DNA of 64,000 nt from an uncultured Clostridia bacterium (lineage in GTDB: Bacteria; Bacillota; Clostridia; Oscillospirales; Acutalibacteraceae): the NCBI GenBank assembly GCA_930990065.1, contig CAKNOA010000003.1, forward strand, positions 21,022 through 85,021. The letters run 5' to 3'. The translations under genes were made by a program, and so were the position numbers. Each line of letters starts with the position of its first letter. Within the stretch, counting starts at the first letter, position 1. Below the pieces are notes generated by a model that did no database searches, was not told where the DNA came from, and saw only the letters and a program-made list of their open reading frames with translations. Below are positions 49,159 through 58,566 of this stretch, one piece after another.

Positions 49159-49563
49159 TTATGCTTTGGGGTTCAGAATATCGCGCCAATCCAGATCGCC
49201 ACGTTCCAACCCGTGAATCAGCACTTCCGCCGTGGCAATGTTGGTAGCCACGGGAATGTTGTGCATGTCGCACAGGCGCAGCATATTCATATCATTGGGT
49301 TCCTGGGGCTTTGCCGTCAACGGATCACGGAAAAATAAGAGTAAGTCCACTTCGTTACAGGCAATCCGAGCGGCAATCTGCTGATCGCCCCCCTGCGGGC
49401 CGCTTAAAAAGCGCTGCACCTGTAAACCGGTTGCCTCCGACACCAGTTTTCCCGTTGTTCCTGTTGCGCAAAGGGAATGACGGCTTAATAGTCCGCAATA
49501 AGCAATGCAGAACTGCACCATCAGTTCTTTTTTCGCATCGTGTGCAATCAAAGCGATATTCAT
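49159..49563 (-). CDS. mgsA: methylglyoxal synthase
   Basis: A 134-residue enzyme that converts dihydroxyacetone phosphate into methylglyoxal and phosphate, a bypass when phosphate is low. Seen: [24 protein letters not shown], and [17 protein letters not shown] (the catalytic loop, with conserved Asp-x-x-Ile/Gly pattern; usually SGPLGGD), then LLLFFRDPL and [12 protein letters not shown]. The Leu to Gln change after SGP is mild. It follows minD by 49 bp, the usual Firmicute order. AGGAGAGG lies 11 bp before the ATG. Confidence 0.95.
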   Translation of the reverse strand: MNIALIAHDAKKELMVQFCIAYCGLLSRHSLCATGTTGKLVSEATGLQVQRFLSGPQGGDQQIAARIACNEVDLLLFFRDPLTAKPQEPNDMNMLRLCDMHNIPVATNIATAEVLIHGLERGDLDWRDILNPKA

Positions 49564-49612
49564 GTCCGTATCATCCTCTCCTAAAACTTACGTTCCCCCG
49601 GCTCTTTGTTTT

Positions 49613-50359
49613 TTAAAACTTACGCAAAGAGCCAAGCGGAACCGATTCTCCTTCCAAACGAGCGGCCAAACGTTGCATGGCGGCAAAACCTGCCGAACGC
49701 CGCAGCAGCAGGCTTTTCTGATCGCCATTTTTGGCCAGCAAAGTATCTTCCGGAACAATTCCCATCAGACGGATGCCGGCGGTATCGATCACACTATCCA
49801 GATCATCAAAATCATCTTGCCGGCGAAACGCTGCGTAGGAAAAGCGGTTAATAATCAGCCGCTGCTGCCGGATCCCCCGGTCCGTTAACAGCCGGTGCAC
49901 ATGTTCCGAACTGCGCAGGCAAACCGGCGTGCATTGCGTCACAACCAACGCACGCTGGGCCGCCGCACAAGCTGCTTCGAACCCTTCATCAATTCCGGCC
50001 GGACTGTCGATGAGCACATGGTCATAATAATCGGCGAGCAATTCGGCCAGTTGGCGCATCACGTACGGCGACAGGCGGTTTTCCCATGTCTGGGGGGCCG
50101 GCAAAAGCCATAACCCCTGGGTATCGGGGCATTCATAAATCGCCCGAATCGGCTCACAATTCCCCCTCACAACGTCGCCCATATCAAAAAGCAGGGAAGA
50201 AGATACGCCCAAAAGCAAATCCTGGCAGCGCAACCCGGCGTCTCCGTCCAAAATCAGCACCCGGCGCCCTCTCATAGCCAAAGCGCGCCCTAAATGTGCC
50301 GTAATGGTGGATTTGCCGACTCCGCCTTTTCCCGATGTTACAACCGTGATTGCACCCAT
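49613..50359 (-). CDS. minD: MinD-family cell-division ATPase lacking the usual membrane helix
   Basis: A 248-residue deviant Walker ATPase, KGGVGKSTITAHLGRALA near the N-terminus, DGDAGLRCQDLLLG and HVLIDSPAGIDEG. MinD normally positions the division site with MinC and ends in an amphipathic helix (xxFLxRLFG) that binds membranes. This one ends VPLGSLRKF, without such a helix. minC is absent from this stretch. The last codons and stop lie in an 11-bp repeat, TAAAACTTACG (49582-49592 and 49614-49624). It has its own promoter and lies in the mre/mrdA neighbourhood where minD is usual. Confidence 0.85.
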   Translation of the reverse strand: MGAITVVTSGKGGVGKSTITAHLGRALAMRGRRVLILDGDAGLRCQDLLLGVSSSLLFDMGDVVRGNCEPIRAIYECPDTQGLWLLPAPQTWENRLSPYVMRQLAELLADYYDHVLIDSPAGIDEGFEAACAAAQRALVVTQCTPVCLRSSEHVHRLLTDRGIRQQRLIINRFSYAAFRRQDDFDDLDSVIDTAGIRLMGIVPEDTLLAKNGDQKSLLLRRSAGFAAMQRLAARLEGESVPLGSLRKF

Positions 50360-50380
50360 TTCTCTTTTACCTCAGTTTAC

Positions 50381-50409
50381 ATACTATCACAAATTCCCAT
50401 GGCTGTCAA
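50381..50409 (-). promoter_or_regulatory. promoter of minD-mgsA
   Basis: TTGACA (50404-50409), 17-bp spacer, TAGTAT (50381-50386) on the minus strand. Confidence 0.8.
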
Positions 50410-50430
50410 AATTTTTTTCCATGGTATTGC

Positions 50431-50462
50431 ACAAAGCCCCCGGGAAAAAGCGGGGGCTTTGT
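50431..50462 (-). terminator. hairpin between mrdA and minD
   Basis: Near-perfect stem ACAAAGCCCCCG / CGGGGGCTTTGT with an A-rich loop. The T tract after it is short, so termination strength is uncertain. Confidence 0.65.
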
Positions 50463-50479
50463 CACGTTGTCTGTTCTTT

Positions 50480-52597
50480 TTATTCATCCGTTTTTTCCTG
50501 TTGCGTGGTGGCCGACGGAACCTGAATATTGCCATCCTCGTCCACATACGCCCCATAGAAATAGGCATCGAGCAAATCGCGCACCACGTTCATCGAATAA
50601 GTGGCTTTGTCGCCATACTCAATCACAACCACAATAGCAATCTGGGGATCATCGTACGGTGCATATCCCACAAACAGTTCGTTATCCGAATGGCTGGGGT
50701 TTTCAGCCGTACCGGTTTTACCCGCTACAGCAATCCCGTAATCCGCCAAAGAACGGCCGGTACCGTCCGAAGAAGCACACACGGCCCTAAGGCCTTCCTG
50801 CACAATTTGCAGGTTTTCTAAATCCACGCCGCAGTGATTGAGTTCTTCCCGTCCAATCTGTTCAATCACTTCTTCTCCGGTATAATCGGTAATTTTGTCT
50901 TCCAGATGCAGCCGGATGCGCACTCCATCGTTCGCGATGGTGGTAATATAACTGGCTAGCTGCACGGGGGTAAACGAGTTATCGCTCTGCCCAATAGACG
51001 CCTGTACCGTAATACCGCTGGTCCAGCTGCTGCCGTGGTTCTTTTCGTAATCGGTAGGATTGGCCAGCAGCCCATTCCCTTCACTGACTTCTACACCACT
51101 GGGTTCTCCCAGCCCGAACAGCGTTCCATAGGCATCAATTTTTTCAATCCCCAGCCGGCGGCCCGTTTCACAGAAGAATACGTTGCACGATCTTTCCAGC
51201 GCCGTGATCACATTAATCGAACCATGGGTCCCCATACAACCCAGGGTAAACCCGGTATCGGCAAAGTAATCGTACACACCGCTACAGTGAATGGTAGTAT
51301 CTTCTGTTAGAACCCCTTCCTGTAAAGCAGCAGAGGCCACCAACGGTTTAAACGTAGAACCGGGGGTAAACTGCCCGCTGAAAGCCCGGTTGACCATGGG
51401 GTTGGTTTCATCTTCATTGATTTTTTGGTTGTATTTGGCGTTGGTCAGATACTCATTGATATCATACGTCGGGAAGGTGGAGGCACACAGAATGCCCCCT
51501 GTTTCCACATCGACCATAATAGCGGCGCCGGCCACGCAGTCCTGGCCATACCACTTATCGTTTGCCGACAGCTGTCCCGCTTCGGCGGAGGCTTTTACAT
51601 TTTTCGCCAGCGACGCATTGGCCACCTTCTGAATGCGGGAATTAAGGGTCAGCCACACCGTATTGCCCGCTTCGGGCTGAACGGTAACTTCATCCTGGGC
51701 CACTTCCCCGTTACTGTCAATCGACAGTTCTTCTTTTCCGTATGTGCCGCGCAAATCGCTTTCAAATACCGATTCAATCCCGCTTTTCCCGATGACATCG
51801 TCATAGGTGTACCCCGAAAGGTTATCGGCGGAGTAAAGCCGGCCATCTTCTTTCAGCTGGTCGTACTGCTCCTGGCTGAGGTACCCGGTCTGCCCGATAA
51901 TGTGCGGGGCCAGCGAGCCATCGGTATATTCCCGCACGGTGCCCACCTGTACATAAACTCCCGGCAGTTCCAGACTTTTTTCGCTGATAATCTGCATGGT
52001 GTCGCTGCTGACATCATCGGCAAACAAGTACGGCGTGTAATAGCCGAACTGGTTTTTCACCATATTATAGCGCACCGAAATAATGGCGCGCTGTTCTTCT
52101 TTTGTATACCCCTGGCACTGAAACATCTCCACAAACTGGGCCATACACTGGTCGGCTGTGGCATAGTCGTTCACATTGAGCATACTGGCGCTCTTCATAT
52201 ACGAAATCTCGCTGTCGCTATCCGCCCGGAATTCGTACGTGCCGTCTTCTTTCAGATCGATGGGCAAATTGTCAATCCATTTTTCATCCCGCTCTTCCAG
52301 CAGCTGCACCAGGGCCAGAATGGTATCGTTGATGGTATCCATATCCACTTCTGTACGTTTAAACGCAATCTGGTAGGCGGTACGATTGGCCGCCAAGGCA
52401 TTGCCTTCGCTGTCAAGGATTTCCCCCCGGGCTGCCGTCAGCTTAATAAAGGACGAGGTAGAGGAATCGGAAAGGTTCAAAAATGTTTCCCCTTCCACCA
52501 ACTGCCACTGCATCAGACGAACGGCATAGATGCCAAACACCATGGCGATCACCAAACACAAAAACAGCGGACGCGCCACGTTTTGCAGCTTTTTCAA
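50480..52597 (-). CDS. mrdA: penicillin-binding protein 2 (transpeptidase of the elongasome)
   Basis: A 705-residue class B PBP: one N-terminal helix (about 8-27), a PBP dimerisation domain (about 55-330), and the transpeptidase domain (about 350-680) with the active-site STFK (FTPGSTFKPLVASAAL), SxN-type motif in ERSCNVFFCETG and KTG in VAGKTGTAENP. It cross-links peptidoglycan during side-wall growth. It lies directly downstream of mreD, the classical mreBCD-mrdA order; rodA is not here. The C-terminal tail is acidic. Confidence 0.95.
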   Translation of the reverse strand: MKKLQNVARPLFLCLVIAMVFGIYAVRLMQWQLVEGETFLNLSDSSTSSFIKLTAARGEILDSEGNALAANRTAYQIAFKRTEVDMDTINDTILALVQLLEERDEKWIDNLPIDLKEDGTYEFRADSDSEISYMKSASMLNVNDYATADQCMAQFVEMFQCQGYTKEEQRAIISVRYNMVKNQFGYYTPYLFADDVSSDTMQIISEKSLELPGVYVQVGTVREYTDGSLAPHIIGQTGYLSQEQYDQLKEDGRLYSADNLSGYTYDDVIGKSGIESVFESDLRGTYGKEELSIDSNGEVAQDEVTVQPEAGNTVWLTLNSRIQKVANASLAKNVKASAEAGQLSANDKWYGQDCVAGAAIMVDVETGGILCASTFPTYDINEYLTNAKYNQKINEDETNPMVNRAFSGQFTPGSTFKPLVASAALQEGVLTEDTTIHCSGVYDYFADTGFTLGCMGTHGSINVITALERSCNVFFCETGRRLGIEKIDAYGTLFGLGEPSGVEVSEGNGLLANPTDYEKNHGSSWTSGITVQASIGQSDNSFTPVQLASYITTIANDGVRIRLHLEDKITDYTGEEVIEQIGREELNHCGVDLENLQIVQEGLRAVCASSDGTGRSLADYGIAVAGKTGTAENPSHSDNELFVGYAPYDDPQIAIVVVIEYGDKATYSMNVVRDLLDAYFYGAYVDEDGNIQVPSATTQQEKTDE

Positions 52598-52633
52598 AAC
52601 GGCATATCTCCTTTCCTGAAACTCCCGGCTTTT

Positions 52634-53146
52634 TTAATCCTGAGCAGAACGCAAACGCATGAAAAATGCGCGGTTGAAGAAATACGTAAACGGCGTCCAA
52701 ATCACCGTGATCCCGTATCGGGGCAAATAGTGATGGGTCAGGGCATAGACCCGGTACTGGTCATACACCAGCACATAATCAAACACCCAGTCGCACAAGA
52801 ACACCAGCGCCAGCGCCCCTATACTCACGATGAACGCCGTCAATACGTTATTGCGCAGCAAATTGCGGCTGAAACTGCTGATCACATAGCACAGCACCGC
52901 CATCATCAGCGCATGCATACCCATCACACCGCCCATGCCGTAATCTACCAAGAGCCCGCCAAAGACGCCAAAGGCCATGGCGGGGATTTCGCTTTCGAAT
53001 TGGGCAATGGCGATCATGCACAAAAACAGGAACGAAGGCCGTTCTCCCCATAGACTGAACATCAGCCCAGGGGTTTCCTGCAAAATAAACAGTACAATAA
53101 GTTCCAGGGAATACGCCAGGTACCGAATGGCTTTTCGTTTATCCAT
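52634..53146 (-). CDS. mreD: rod shape-determining protein MreD
   Basis: A 170-residue membrane protein with five or six helices, weakly conserved as usual for MreD. Visible helices include about 10-29, 55-75 and 100-122. Start overlaps the mreC stop by a base (53146). Position between mreC and mrdA is the main evidence; MreD helps to hold the elongasome together in the membrane. Confidence 0.9.
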   Translation of the reverse strand: MDKRKAIRYLAYSLELIVLFILQETPGLMFSLWGERPSFLFLCMIAIAQFESEIPAMAFGVFGGLLVDYGMGGVMGMHALMMAVLCYVISSFSRNLLRNNVLTAFIVSIGALALVFLCDWVFDYVLVYDQYRVYALTHHYLPRYGITVIWTPFTYFFNRAFFMRLRSAQD

Positions 53147-54093
53147 CAGGAATCCCCTTTCGAACTTTCCTCACTGTTTTCGCTGCTCTCTTTGCCGCTG
53201 TTATCCTGCGCGGTAGTATCGGTTGTCGATTCGCTGATCTCGCCTTTTCCGTAGAAATCGGTGATCACAAACACATCGTGCACTTCTTTAACGTCCACAT
53301 ACGGCTCAATCAACGCACAGCGGGTGACACCGCCGTCGGACACTTCCAAACTCTTGACCTGTCCTACAATGAGGTCTTTGGGGTAGATCCCCGCCAGCCC
53401 CGTGGTCGTGATAATATCCCCTTCTTCCAGCTTGGTTTCCGCTGTTAAAAAGGACATGCGCACCAATCCCTGGTCGGCTAACTTTAAATCAGAACTGACG
53501 ACGCCGCTTTCCCGCTTTTCCTTGCTGATGACACCAATATTCGTTTCGGGCGACAGAATCGTGGTCACATAACTGGTGGTGGCTTCCACCTTGGATACCC
53601 AGCCGACCACACCATCGCTGGTGATCACCGGATCATTGACGCTGATCCCCGATAGGCGTCCCTGGTCGATGGTAAAACCGCCGAACAGCTCAGCCGGATC
53701 GCGGCTGATCACCGCGGCCGACACCATTTGGAAATCCTTGTTATTCTGTTTGATTTCCAAAATGGATTCGTACTGTTCGTTTTTCTGCTTCATTTCATAG
53801 TAATCCACCAATTGATCCCGCAGCCGCTGGTTTTCTTCTTCCAGCTTTTTAATCTCTGCCTGTAAGTCCTCCGTTGAAACCGTCGCATCTTCCACAGCGG
53901 CCGAAGCATTATTGACCGCCAGCGTCGAAACCCGCTCCAGCGGTGACGAAACAAACGAAAACAGGCTGGCCGTCAACGTGCCGTCCATGCTGGCACTGTA
54001 CAGCATAAACGCCAGCAAAACCGCGATGGTGCCCAGCAGCATGCGAAAATTATGTGTATGAAAAAAATCTTTCACACCAAAGCCCCCTATCAT
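53146..54093 (-). CDS. mreC: rod shape-determining protein MreC
   Basis: A 315-residue protein with one N-terminal helix (about 16-36), a coiled coil (about 68-110, ending LRDQLVDYYEMKQKNEQYES) and an extracytoplasmic beta domain (about 120-275) with GRLSGISVNDPVITSDGVVG and the FTxxxTKLEEGDIITTTGLAG strand pattern. The C-terminal tail is rich in Ser, Glu and Asp. MreC links MreB to the wall synthases. It follows mreB by 87 bp; the gap contains no visible terminator. Confidence 0.94.
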   Translation of the reverse strand: MIGGFGVKDFFHTHNFRMLLGTIAVLLAFMLYSASMDGTLTASLFSFVSSPLERVSTLAVNNASAAVEDATVSTEDLQAEIKKLEEENQRLRDQLVDYYEMKQKNEQYESILEIKQNNKDFQMVSAAVISRDPAELFGGFTIDQGRLSGISVNDPVITSDGVVGWVSKVEATTSYVTTILSPETNIGVISKEKRESGVVSSDLKLADQGLVRMSFLTAETKLEEGDIITTTGLAGIYPKDLIVGQVKSLEVSDGGVTRCALIEPYVDVKEVHDVFVITDFYGKGEISESTTDTTAQDNSGKESSENSEESSKGDS

Positions 54094-54179
54094 CCCATTT
54101 TGGGCTGTTTTTCACGGGAAAACAAAGCGCGGGGAGCCGTCTTCCTCACAGCCCTCCGCACTTTCCGTCCTTTTTTCTC

Positions 54180-55193
54180 TTATCGTCTGCGGGCTTTGTA
54201 ATACGAAGCCGGGAGCGCCACTTCCAACCGCTTGCCGGTCCCGTCTACCACGCAGTCCAGCGGCCGTTCAGCCACATGTACCGGCATACCGGTTTCGCGG
54301 CTCACCAACTGGTCCAGGCCCCGCAGCAGGGCACCGCCGCCCGTGAGCATAATCCCGTGGTCGATAATATCCGCCGACAGTTCCGGCGGCGTTTTTTCCA
54401 GCGTGTTCTTAATGGCTTCTACAATGGTCTGCAGCGAATCGCCCAGCGCTTCGCGCACTTCATCCGCCGAAACCACGACGTTTTTCGGCAGCCCGTCTAC
54501 CAGGTTGCGGCCTTTGATTTCCATGGTAGCGTTTTCTGTTTCCTCCGTGGGATAGGCCGAACCAATGCGGATTTTGATATCTTCTGCCGTGCGTTCCCCG
54601 ATGAGCAGGTTGTACTTCTTTTTCACATAGGAAATAATCGCTTCGTCAAATTTATCCCCGGCGACACGCACGGAAACCGACGTAACAATATCCCCCAGGG
54701 AAATGACGGCCACTTCTGCCGTACCGCCGCCGATATCCACCACCATGCTGCCCGTGGGTTCCGCCACCGGCAAACCGGCGCCAATGGCCGCCGCCATGGG
54801 TTCTTCAATCAATTCGACATCTTTGGCGCCGGCCTGACGGGCGGCGTCTTCTACCGCGCGGCGTTCCACTTCCGTTACGCCAGAGGGAATGCACACCACT
54901 ACGCGCGGACGGCTGAAGGAGCTGTTATGCAGCGCCTTGCGGATAAAATGCTTGAGCATGGTCGCCGTTACGTCAAAGTCGGCAATGACGCCGTCTTTCA
55001 GCGGACGAACCGCTACAATGGAACCGGGTGTACGGCCAATCATTTCTTTGGCCTGCGTACCCACAGCCAGTACGTCTTCGGTGCGCACATCGACGGCTAC
55101 CACCGAAGGTTCACGCATGACAATGCCCTTGCCCTTCATGAATACCAGCGTATTGGCGGTACCCAGATCGATCCCGATATCTTTTGAAAACAT
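54180..55193 (-). CDS. mreB: rod shape-determining protein MreB
   Basis: A 337-residue actin homologue. Seen: [19 protein letters not shown] (phosphate 1), [52 protein letters not shown] (phosphate 2) and [16 protein letters not shown] (adenosine site). The start is ATG 55193 after AAAGGGGAAG. MreB filaments direct side-wall synthesis. Heads mreBCD-mrdA behind a promoter at 55318-55346. Confidence 0.97.
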   Translation of the reverse strand: MFSKDIGIDLGTANTLVFMKGKGIVMREPSVVAVDVRTEDVLAVGTQAKEMIGRTPGSIVAVRPLKDGVIADFDVTATMLKHFIRKALHNSSFSRPRVVVCIPSGVTEVERRAVEDAARQAGAKDVELIEEPMAAAIGAGLPVAEPTGSMVVDIGGGTAEVAVISLGDIVTSVSVRVAGDKFDEAIISYVKKKYNLLIGERTAEDIKIRIGSAYPTEETENATMEIKGRNLVDGLPKNVVVSADEVREALGDSLQTIVEAIKNTLEKTPPELSADIIDHGIMLTGGGALLRGLDQLVSRETGMPVHVAERPLDCVVDGTGKRLEVALPASYYKARRR

Positions 55194-55317
55194 GAATGCT
55201 TCCCCTTTCCCATTCGGCATGCAAAATCCGCCCCAACACCCTGTGCCAGGCGGCTTTGTTTTTCCATATAATAAAGTAAAGAAAACGCAAAAGGGCGGCT
55301 ATGCCCCTTTGGTGCCT

Positions 55318-55346
55318 ATTATACCGCTTTTTTGGCTTTTACTCAA
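55318..55346 (-). promoter_or_regulatory. promoter of mreB
   Basis: TTGAGT (55341-55346), 17-bp spacer, TATAAT (55318-55323) on the minus strand; the leader before mreB is about 120 bases. Confidence 0.75.
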
Positions 55347-55537
55347 CCGAAAATTGCCCAGGGGTCTGGTTTTTTGTGTTTTTCGGCGGGAATGAAAAAA
55401 CCAGCCCATCACAACGCAGTCTTTTTCGTATAACTTACCGGGCAAATACGGACGCAATATGAAAAAATCGCAAAATTTCAGCAAAATTTCAAAACGCTTA
55501 GCGCTACCAGATGCCTGGCAGCACCAGCTTTCGGTTT
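55347..55537. other. non-coding stretch upstream of the mreB promoter
   Basis: No gene seen. It holds an inverted repeat CTGGTTTTTT (55366-55375) and AAAAAACCAG (55395-55404) around a 19-base loop, and GC-rich possible stems near 55500-55535 that may end the DUF4321/dut transcript. Confidence 0.5.
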
Positions 55538-55804
55538 TCAGTCCTTAATATGGATCCGGCTGTACACCAAAATCGCCACAAACAGCAAAATCGCCTGGGC
55601 CACGTTGATATCCACCATCAGCCCAAAATTCACCTGCAAAATCGCCAGATCCAGTGTGCTGGGCTGCAGCCCAAACTGGGCGCTGAGCCCCAACCAGCTT
55701 AAAAACGATACGCTTTGGCTCACGTCGCCTACCACTTTCCCCAGCACCACCGCTAATACCAGCAGTACCACCAATAGTAAGGTGCGCAAAATCCCTTTTT
55801 TCAT
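55538..55804 (-). CDS. DUF4321 family small membrane protein
   Basis: An 88-residue protein with two membrane helices (about 8-28 and 65-84) and the DUF4321-type middle segment (GLSAQFGLQPSTLDLAILQVNFG). Start ATG 55804: AAGGAGG lies 6 bp ahead, while ATG 55810 overlaps that site. DUF4321 genes often lie by mreB or maf in Firmicutes, as here. Role unknown. Confidence 0.8.
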   Translation of the reverse strand: MKKGILRTLLLVVLLVLAVVLGKVVGDVSQSVSFLSWLGLSAQFGLQPSTLDLAILQVNFGLMVDINVAQAILLFVAILVYSRIHIKD

Positions 55805-55822
55805 CGCCATCCTCCTTTTTTG

Positions 55823-56263
55823 TTACCGGACGCCTGTTGAACCAAATCCGTTTTCGCCCCGGACGGTTTCTTCCAGGCTGTCCACTTCCCGGAAAGAGCC
55901 CATCCACACGGGCATGACCACCAGCTGGGCTATGCGGTCCCCGGGAGAAATCGTATAGCTTTCCCCGGAAAAATTACAGAGCCCTACACATACTTCCCCC
56001 CGGTAGTCACTGTCGATCACCCCGACGCCGTTGGAAAGGGCAATGCCTTTGCGTGTCCCCAATCCGCTGCGGGCAAACAGGAAGCCGGCCCATCCTTCGG
56101 GCACGGCCAGGGCAAACCCGGCCGGGATCATGCCCCGTTCTCCCGGCTGTAGGGTATACGGTTCCGTTATGCAGGCACACACATCCATTCCTGCACTGCC
56201 CGGCGTGGCGCGCCGGGGCAAAATAGCCTGTGGCCGTACTTTTTTGATGCTAATTTCCTTCAT
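55823..56263 (-). CDS. dut: dUTP diphosphatase
   Basis: A 146-residue trimeric enzyme hydrolysing dUTP to dUMP and pyrophosphate, which keeps uracil out of DNA. Five family motifs are visible: PGSAGMDVCA (1), FARSGLGTRKGI (2), NGVGVIDSDYRGEVCVGL (3), SPGDRIAQLVVMPV (4) and RGENGFGSTGV at the C-terminus (5). It lies 18 bp before the DUF4321 gene on the same strand. Confidence 0.97.
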   Translation of the reverse strand: MKEISIKKVRPQAILPRRATPGSAGMDVCACITEPYTLQPGERGMIPAGFALAVPEGWAGFLFARSGLGTRKGIALSNGVGVIDSDYRGEVCVGLCNFSGESYTISPGDRIAQLVVMPVWMGSFREVDSLEETVRGENGFGSTGVR

Positions 56264-56350
56264 CTTTTTCCTCGCTTTACCCGCTGATTCAGAACTTTCC
56301 CCCGGTTTTCCCGGGCTTTCCCCAGCTTTTCAACATTTTAAACAGAGTTT

Positions 56351-58468
56351 TCAACTTTCCTGCCATCCGTGGACATAAAGCCCACAGGTACTGGGTCCTG
56401 GGCATGGTTGTCCCTCCCGGGCCCGGCGCAAAATCTCGTCACATTCCACCATATTTTCCACCGTAAACCGTAAAACGCCAAAATCCTGGCCTTGTATCTC
56501 CTGCATCCGTCCGGTCATACACAACGGCACACTGTTGAGCACCTCAATTTGACGGCTGCCACCGCTGTTCCGGCAAAAAACGGGGAATTTGGCCCCTTTC
56601 CGGTCGGTCAGTTCCGGGGGCTGTGAGCAGTGCTGGCACCCGCCCGGCGCATTGGCCGCCGGACAATTCCGGCACAGCATGAGCGGCAGCCGCCCGTAAA
56701 TCAACAGCCCCCTTGGCATGGTCCCGCCAATCCGAGCCGCTTTGGCCAGCGGCAATTCAAAGGAAAGCTCCTGAGAGAGCACGCCCAACTGCTCCAGCCG
56801 CTGCAGGGAGGAGGTATTGGTCACATTCAGCGAAAAACCGCCGTGGCACCGCATCCCTTCTTGGCGGGCCAGGGCCAGCGCCCCCAGCGAACCGCACCAT
56901 ACATCCAGAAAACCGGCCGCTTTCTTTTCCCGTAAATACCGGCGTACCGTCTCTTCTCCCCCGAAAAAGGCACGGGGCATTTCGGCTCCCAACCGGTACC
57001 CTTTTTCCCGCAGGGCCTCCCATGCAGGCAACGGCACTTCCAGGGGCAAGTAAATTCTTTCGCAAAAACGGGCTTCTGCCCCAATTTGCCGGATGGAGGC
57101 ATAATGCGCCCGCAACGGGAGAGGCTGTAGGTGGGTCTTCCGGGATGGTTGCCCCACCGGCCATTCCGGCATGGTAAAGGCATAGGGCGGGCGGTGCTGC
57201 CGCTTCTGGCTCAGTTCTTCGAGCACCTGGCGCCGTAACTGGTTGACCGCCGAAATGGGGGCTGTCGCTCCCTCTTCAATCTGGCAATCAATTTTTCCAG
57301 GGGTAAATGGTGTGCCTCCGGTTTTTTCCAACTGTTCCTGGCAGCGCACCGGGTCCATAGCACGCACCCGGGCTTCTTCGGCCCGGACAGCCGAAACGGC
57401 AAACGCCGAAAACCCGTCACCATCCCGGGCAGCCAGGGTCAGGCATTCCCCTGTTTCCACGGTCAAAATCATATCCACCGGTACCCGAGGCCGTTCCGCC
57501 CGGTAGAGGTCCCGCAGCCGCGTCAACACGTCTTTGGTGGAAGCCGTGACATCTTCGTAGGTGCGCGTACCAAACATGGCCCGCCCCAGCTGGCCGTCAG
57601 GATAACCCGTTGTAAAACCAGAGCGTGAAAATACAGCTCGTAAATCATATAACTCCCGCAGGCTCACCCCTTGCCCGTCGGCATCCCGCCGGCACCCGGC
57701 GACCGCACCAGCCACGTATTCCGGCCGCTTCATGCGCCCTTCGATTTTGGCCGATAAAATGCCTGCCTGCCGCAATTCCGAAAGCCGGCCAATCATGGAA
57801 AGATCTTTTAAACTTAAATCATGTCCCGTCCCCCGAGGGGCCGCAAAAGGCAGACGGCAGGGCTGTTTGCACCGGCCCCGGTTCCCGCTCTGCCCCCCTA
57901 ATACGGCACTGAAGTAGCATTGTCCCGATACCGACATACACAAAGCCCCGTGAGCAAAGGCTTCCAGCTCCACATCGGGCACCCGGTCCGCTACCTGCCG
58001 GATTTCCTGCAGGGACATTTCCCGGGCCAACACCACCCGGGTGGCGCCCATTTCGTGTAAAAGGGCCGCTCCTTCCGGCGTGTGCAAACTCATTTGGGTG
58101 GAAGCGTGCAGCGGCAGGGAAGGCGCCGCCTGGTGCATCAGGGTAAAAAGCCCCAGATCCTGTACAATGATAGCGTCTACCGGCAACGAACAGGCATACT
58201 CAATGAGCTCTAACGCCTGGGGCAGCTCTTCATCTGTCAAAAGCGTGTTGACCGTCAAATGGACATCCACCCCGTACGCATGGCAATAGGCGACCGCTTC
58301 CTTTAGTTCTTCGCGGTTAAAATTTCGGGCCGACGCCCGGGCGCTGAACATATCGGCCCCCAGGTACACTTCGTCGGCCCCGGCCCGTACGGCGGCCGTG
58401 AGCGCTTCCATGCTGCCGGCCGGAGCCAAAATCCGGATCGCTTCGGGCTGTTTTCTGTTGGGGTCCAT
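56351..58468 (-). CDS. peptidase U32 family protein (RlhA/YegQ-like)
   Basis: A 705-residue protein: the U32 domain (about 1-290) starts ILAPAGSMEALTAAVRAGAD and contains the Cys-rich YFSAVLGGQSGNRGRCKQPC and HDLSLKDLSMIGRL, ending IEGRMKRPEYVAG; a DUF3656-like segment follows, and the C-terminal part has clustered Cys (RNCPAANAPGGCQHC). Members such as RlhA hydroxylate 23S rRNA, others modify tRNA with prephenate or form peptidases. Four Cys in the U32 domain probably bind an iron-sulfur cluster. It lies between dut and zapA. Confidence 0.9.
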   Translation of the reverse strand: MDPNRKQPEAIRILAPAGSMEALTAAVRAGADEVYLGADMFSARASARNFNREELKEAVAYCHAYGVDVHLTVNTLLTDEELPQALELIEYACSLPVDAIIVQDLGLFTLMHQAAPSLPLHASTQMSLHTPEGAALLHEMGATRVVLAREMSLQEIRQVADRVPDVELEAFAHGALCMSVSGQCYFSAVLGGQSGNRGRCKQPCRLPFAAPRGTGHDLSLKDLSMIGRLSELRQAGILSAKIEGRMKRPEYVAGAVAGCRRDADGQGVSLRELYDLRAVFSRSGFTTGYPDGQLGRAMFGTRTYEDVTASTKDVLTRLRDLYRAERPRVPVDMILTVETGECLTLAARDGDGFSAFAVSAVRAEEARVRAMDPVRCQEQLEKTGGTPFTPGKIDCQIEEGATAPISAVNQLRRQVLEELSQKRQHRPPYAFTMPEWPVGQPSRKTHLQPLPLRAHYASIRQIGAEARFCERIYLPLEVPLPAWEALREKGYRLGAEMPRAFFGGEETVRRYLREKKAAGFLDVWCGSLGALALARQEGMRCHGGFSLNVTNTSSLQRLEQLGVLSQELSFELPLAKAARIGGTMPRGLLIYGRLPLMLCRNCPAANAPGGCQHCSQPPELTDRKGAKFPVFCRNSGGSRQIEVLNSVPLCMTGRMQEIQGQDFGVLRFTVENMVECDEILRRAREGQPCPGPSTCGLYVHGWQES

Positions 58469-58508
58469 AACAAGCTAGGCTCCTTTCTTTGTACAAAGCC
58501 GGACAAAA

Positions 58509-58542
58509 TTTCTGCCCTGCAGGGGATCCTGCAGGGCAGGCA
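58509..58542 (-). terminator. hairpin between zapA and the U32 gene
   Basis: Perfect stem CTGCCCTGCAGG/CCTGCAGGGCAG (58512-58539); the minus-strand tail AGAAATTTTG gives a weak T tract. Probably limits read-through from zapA. Confidence 0.6.
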
Positions 58543-58566
58543 GATTCTTCAAAACAGAAAGAGCAC

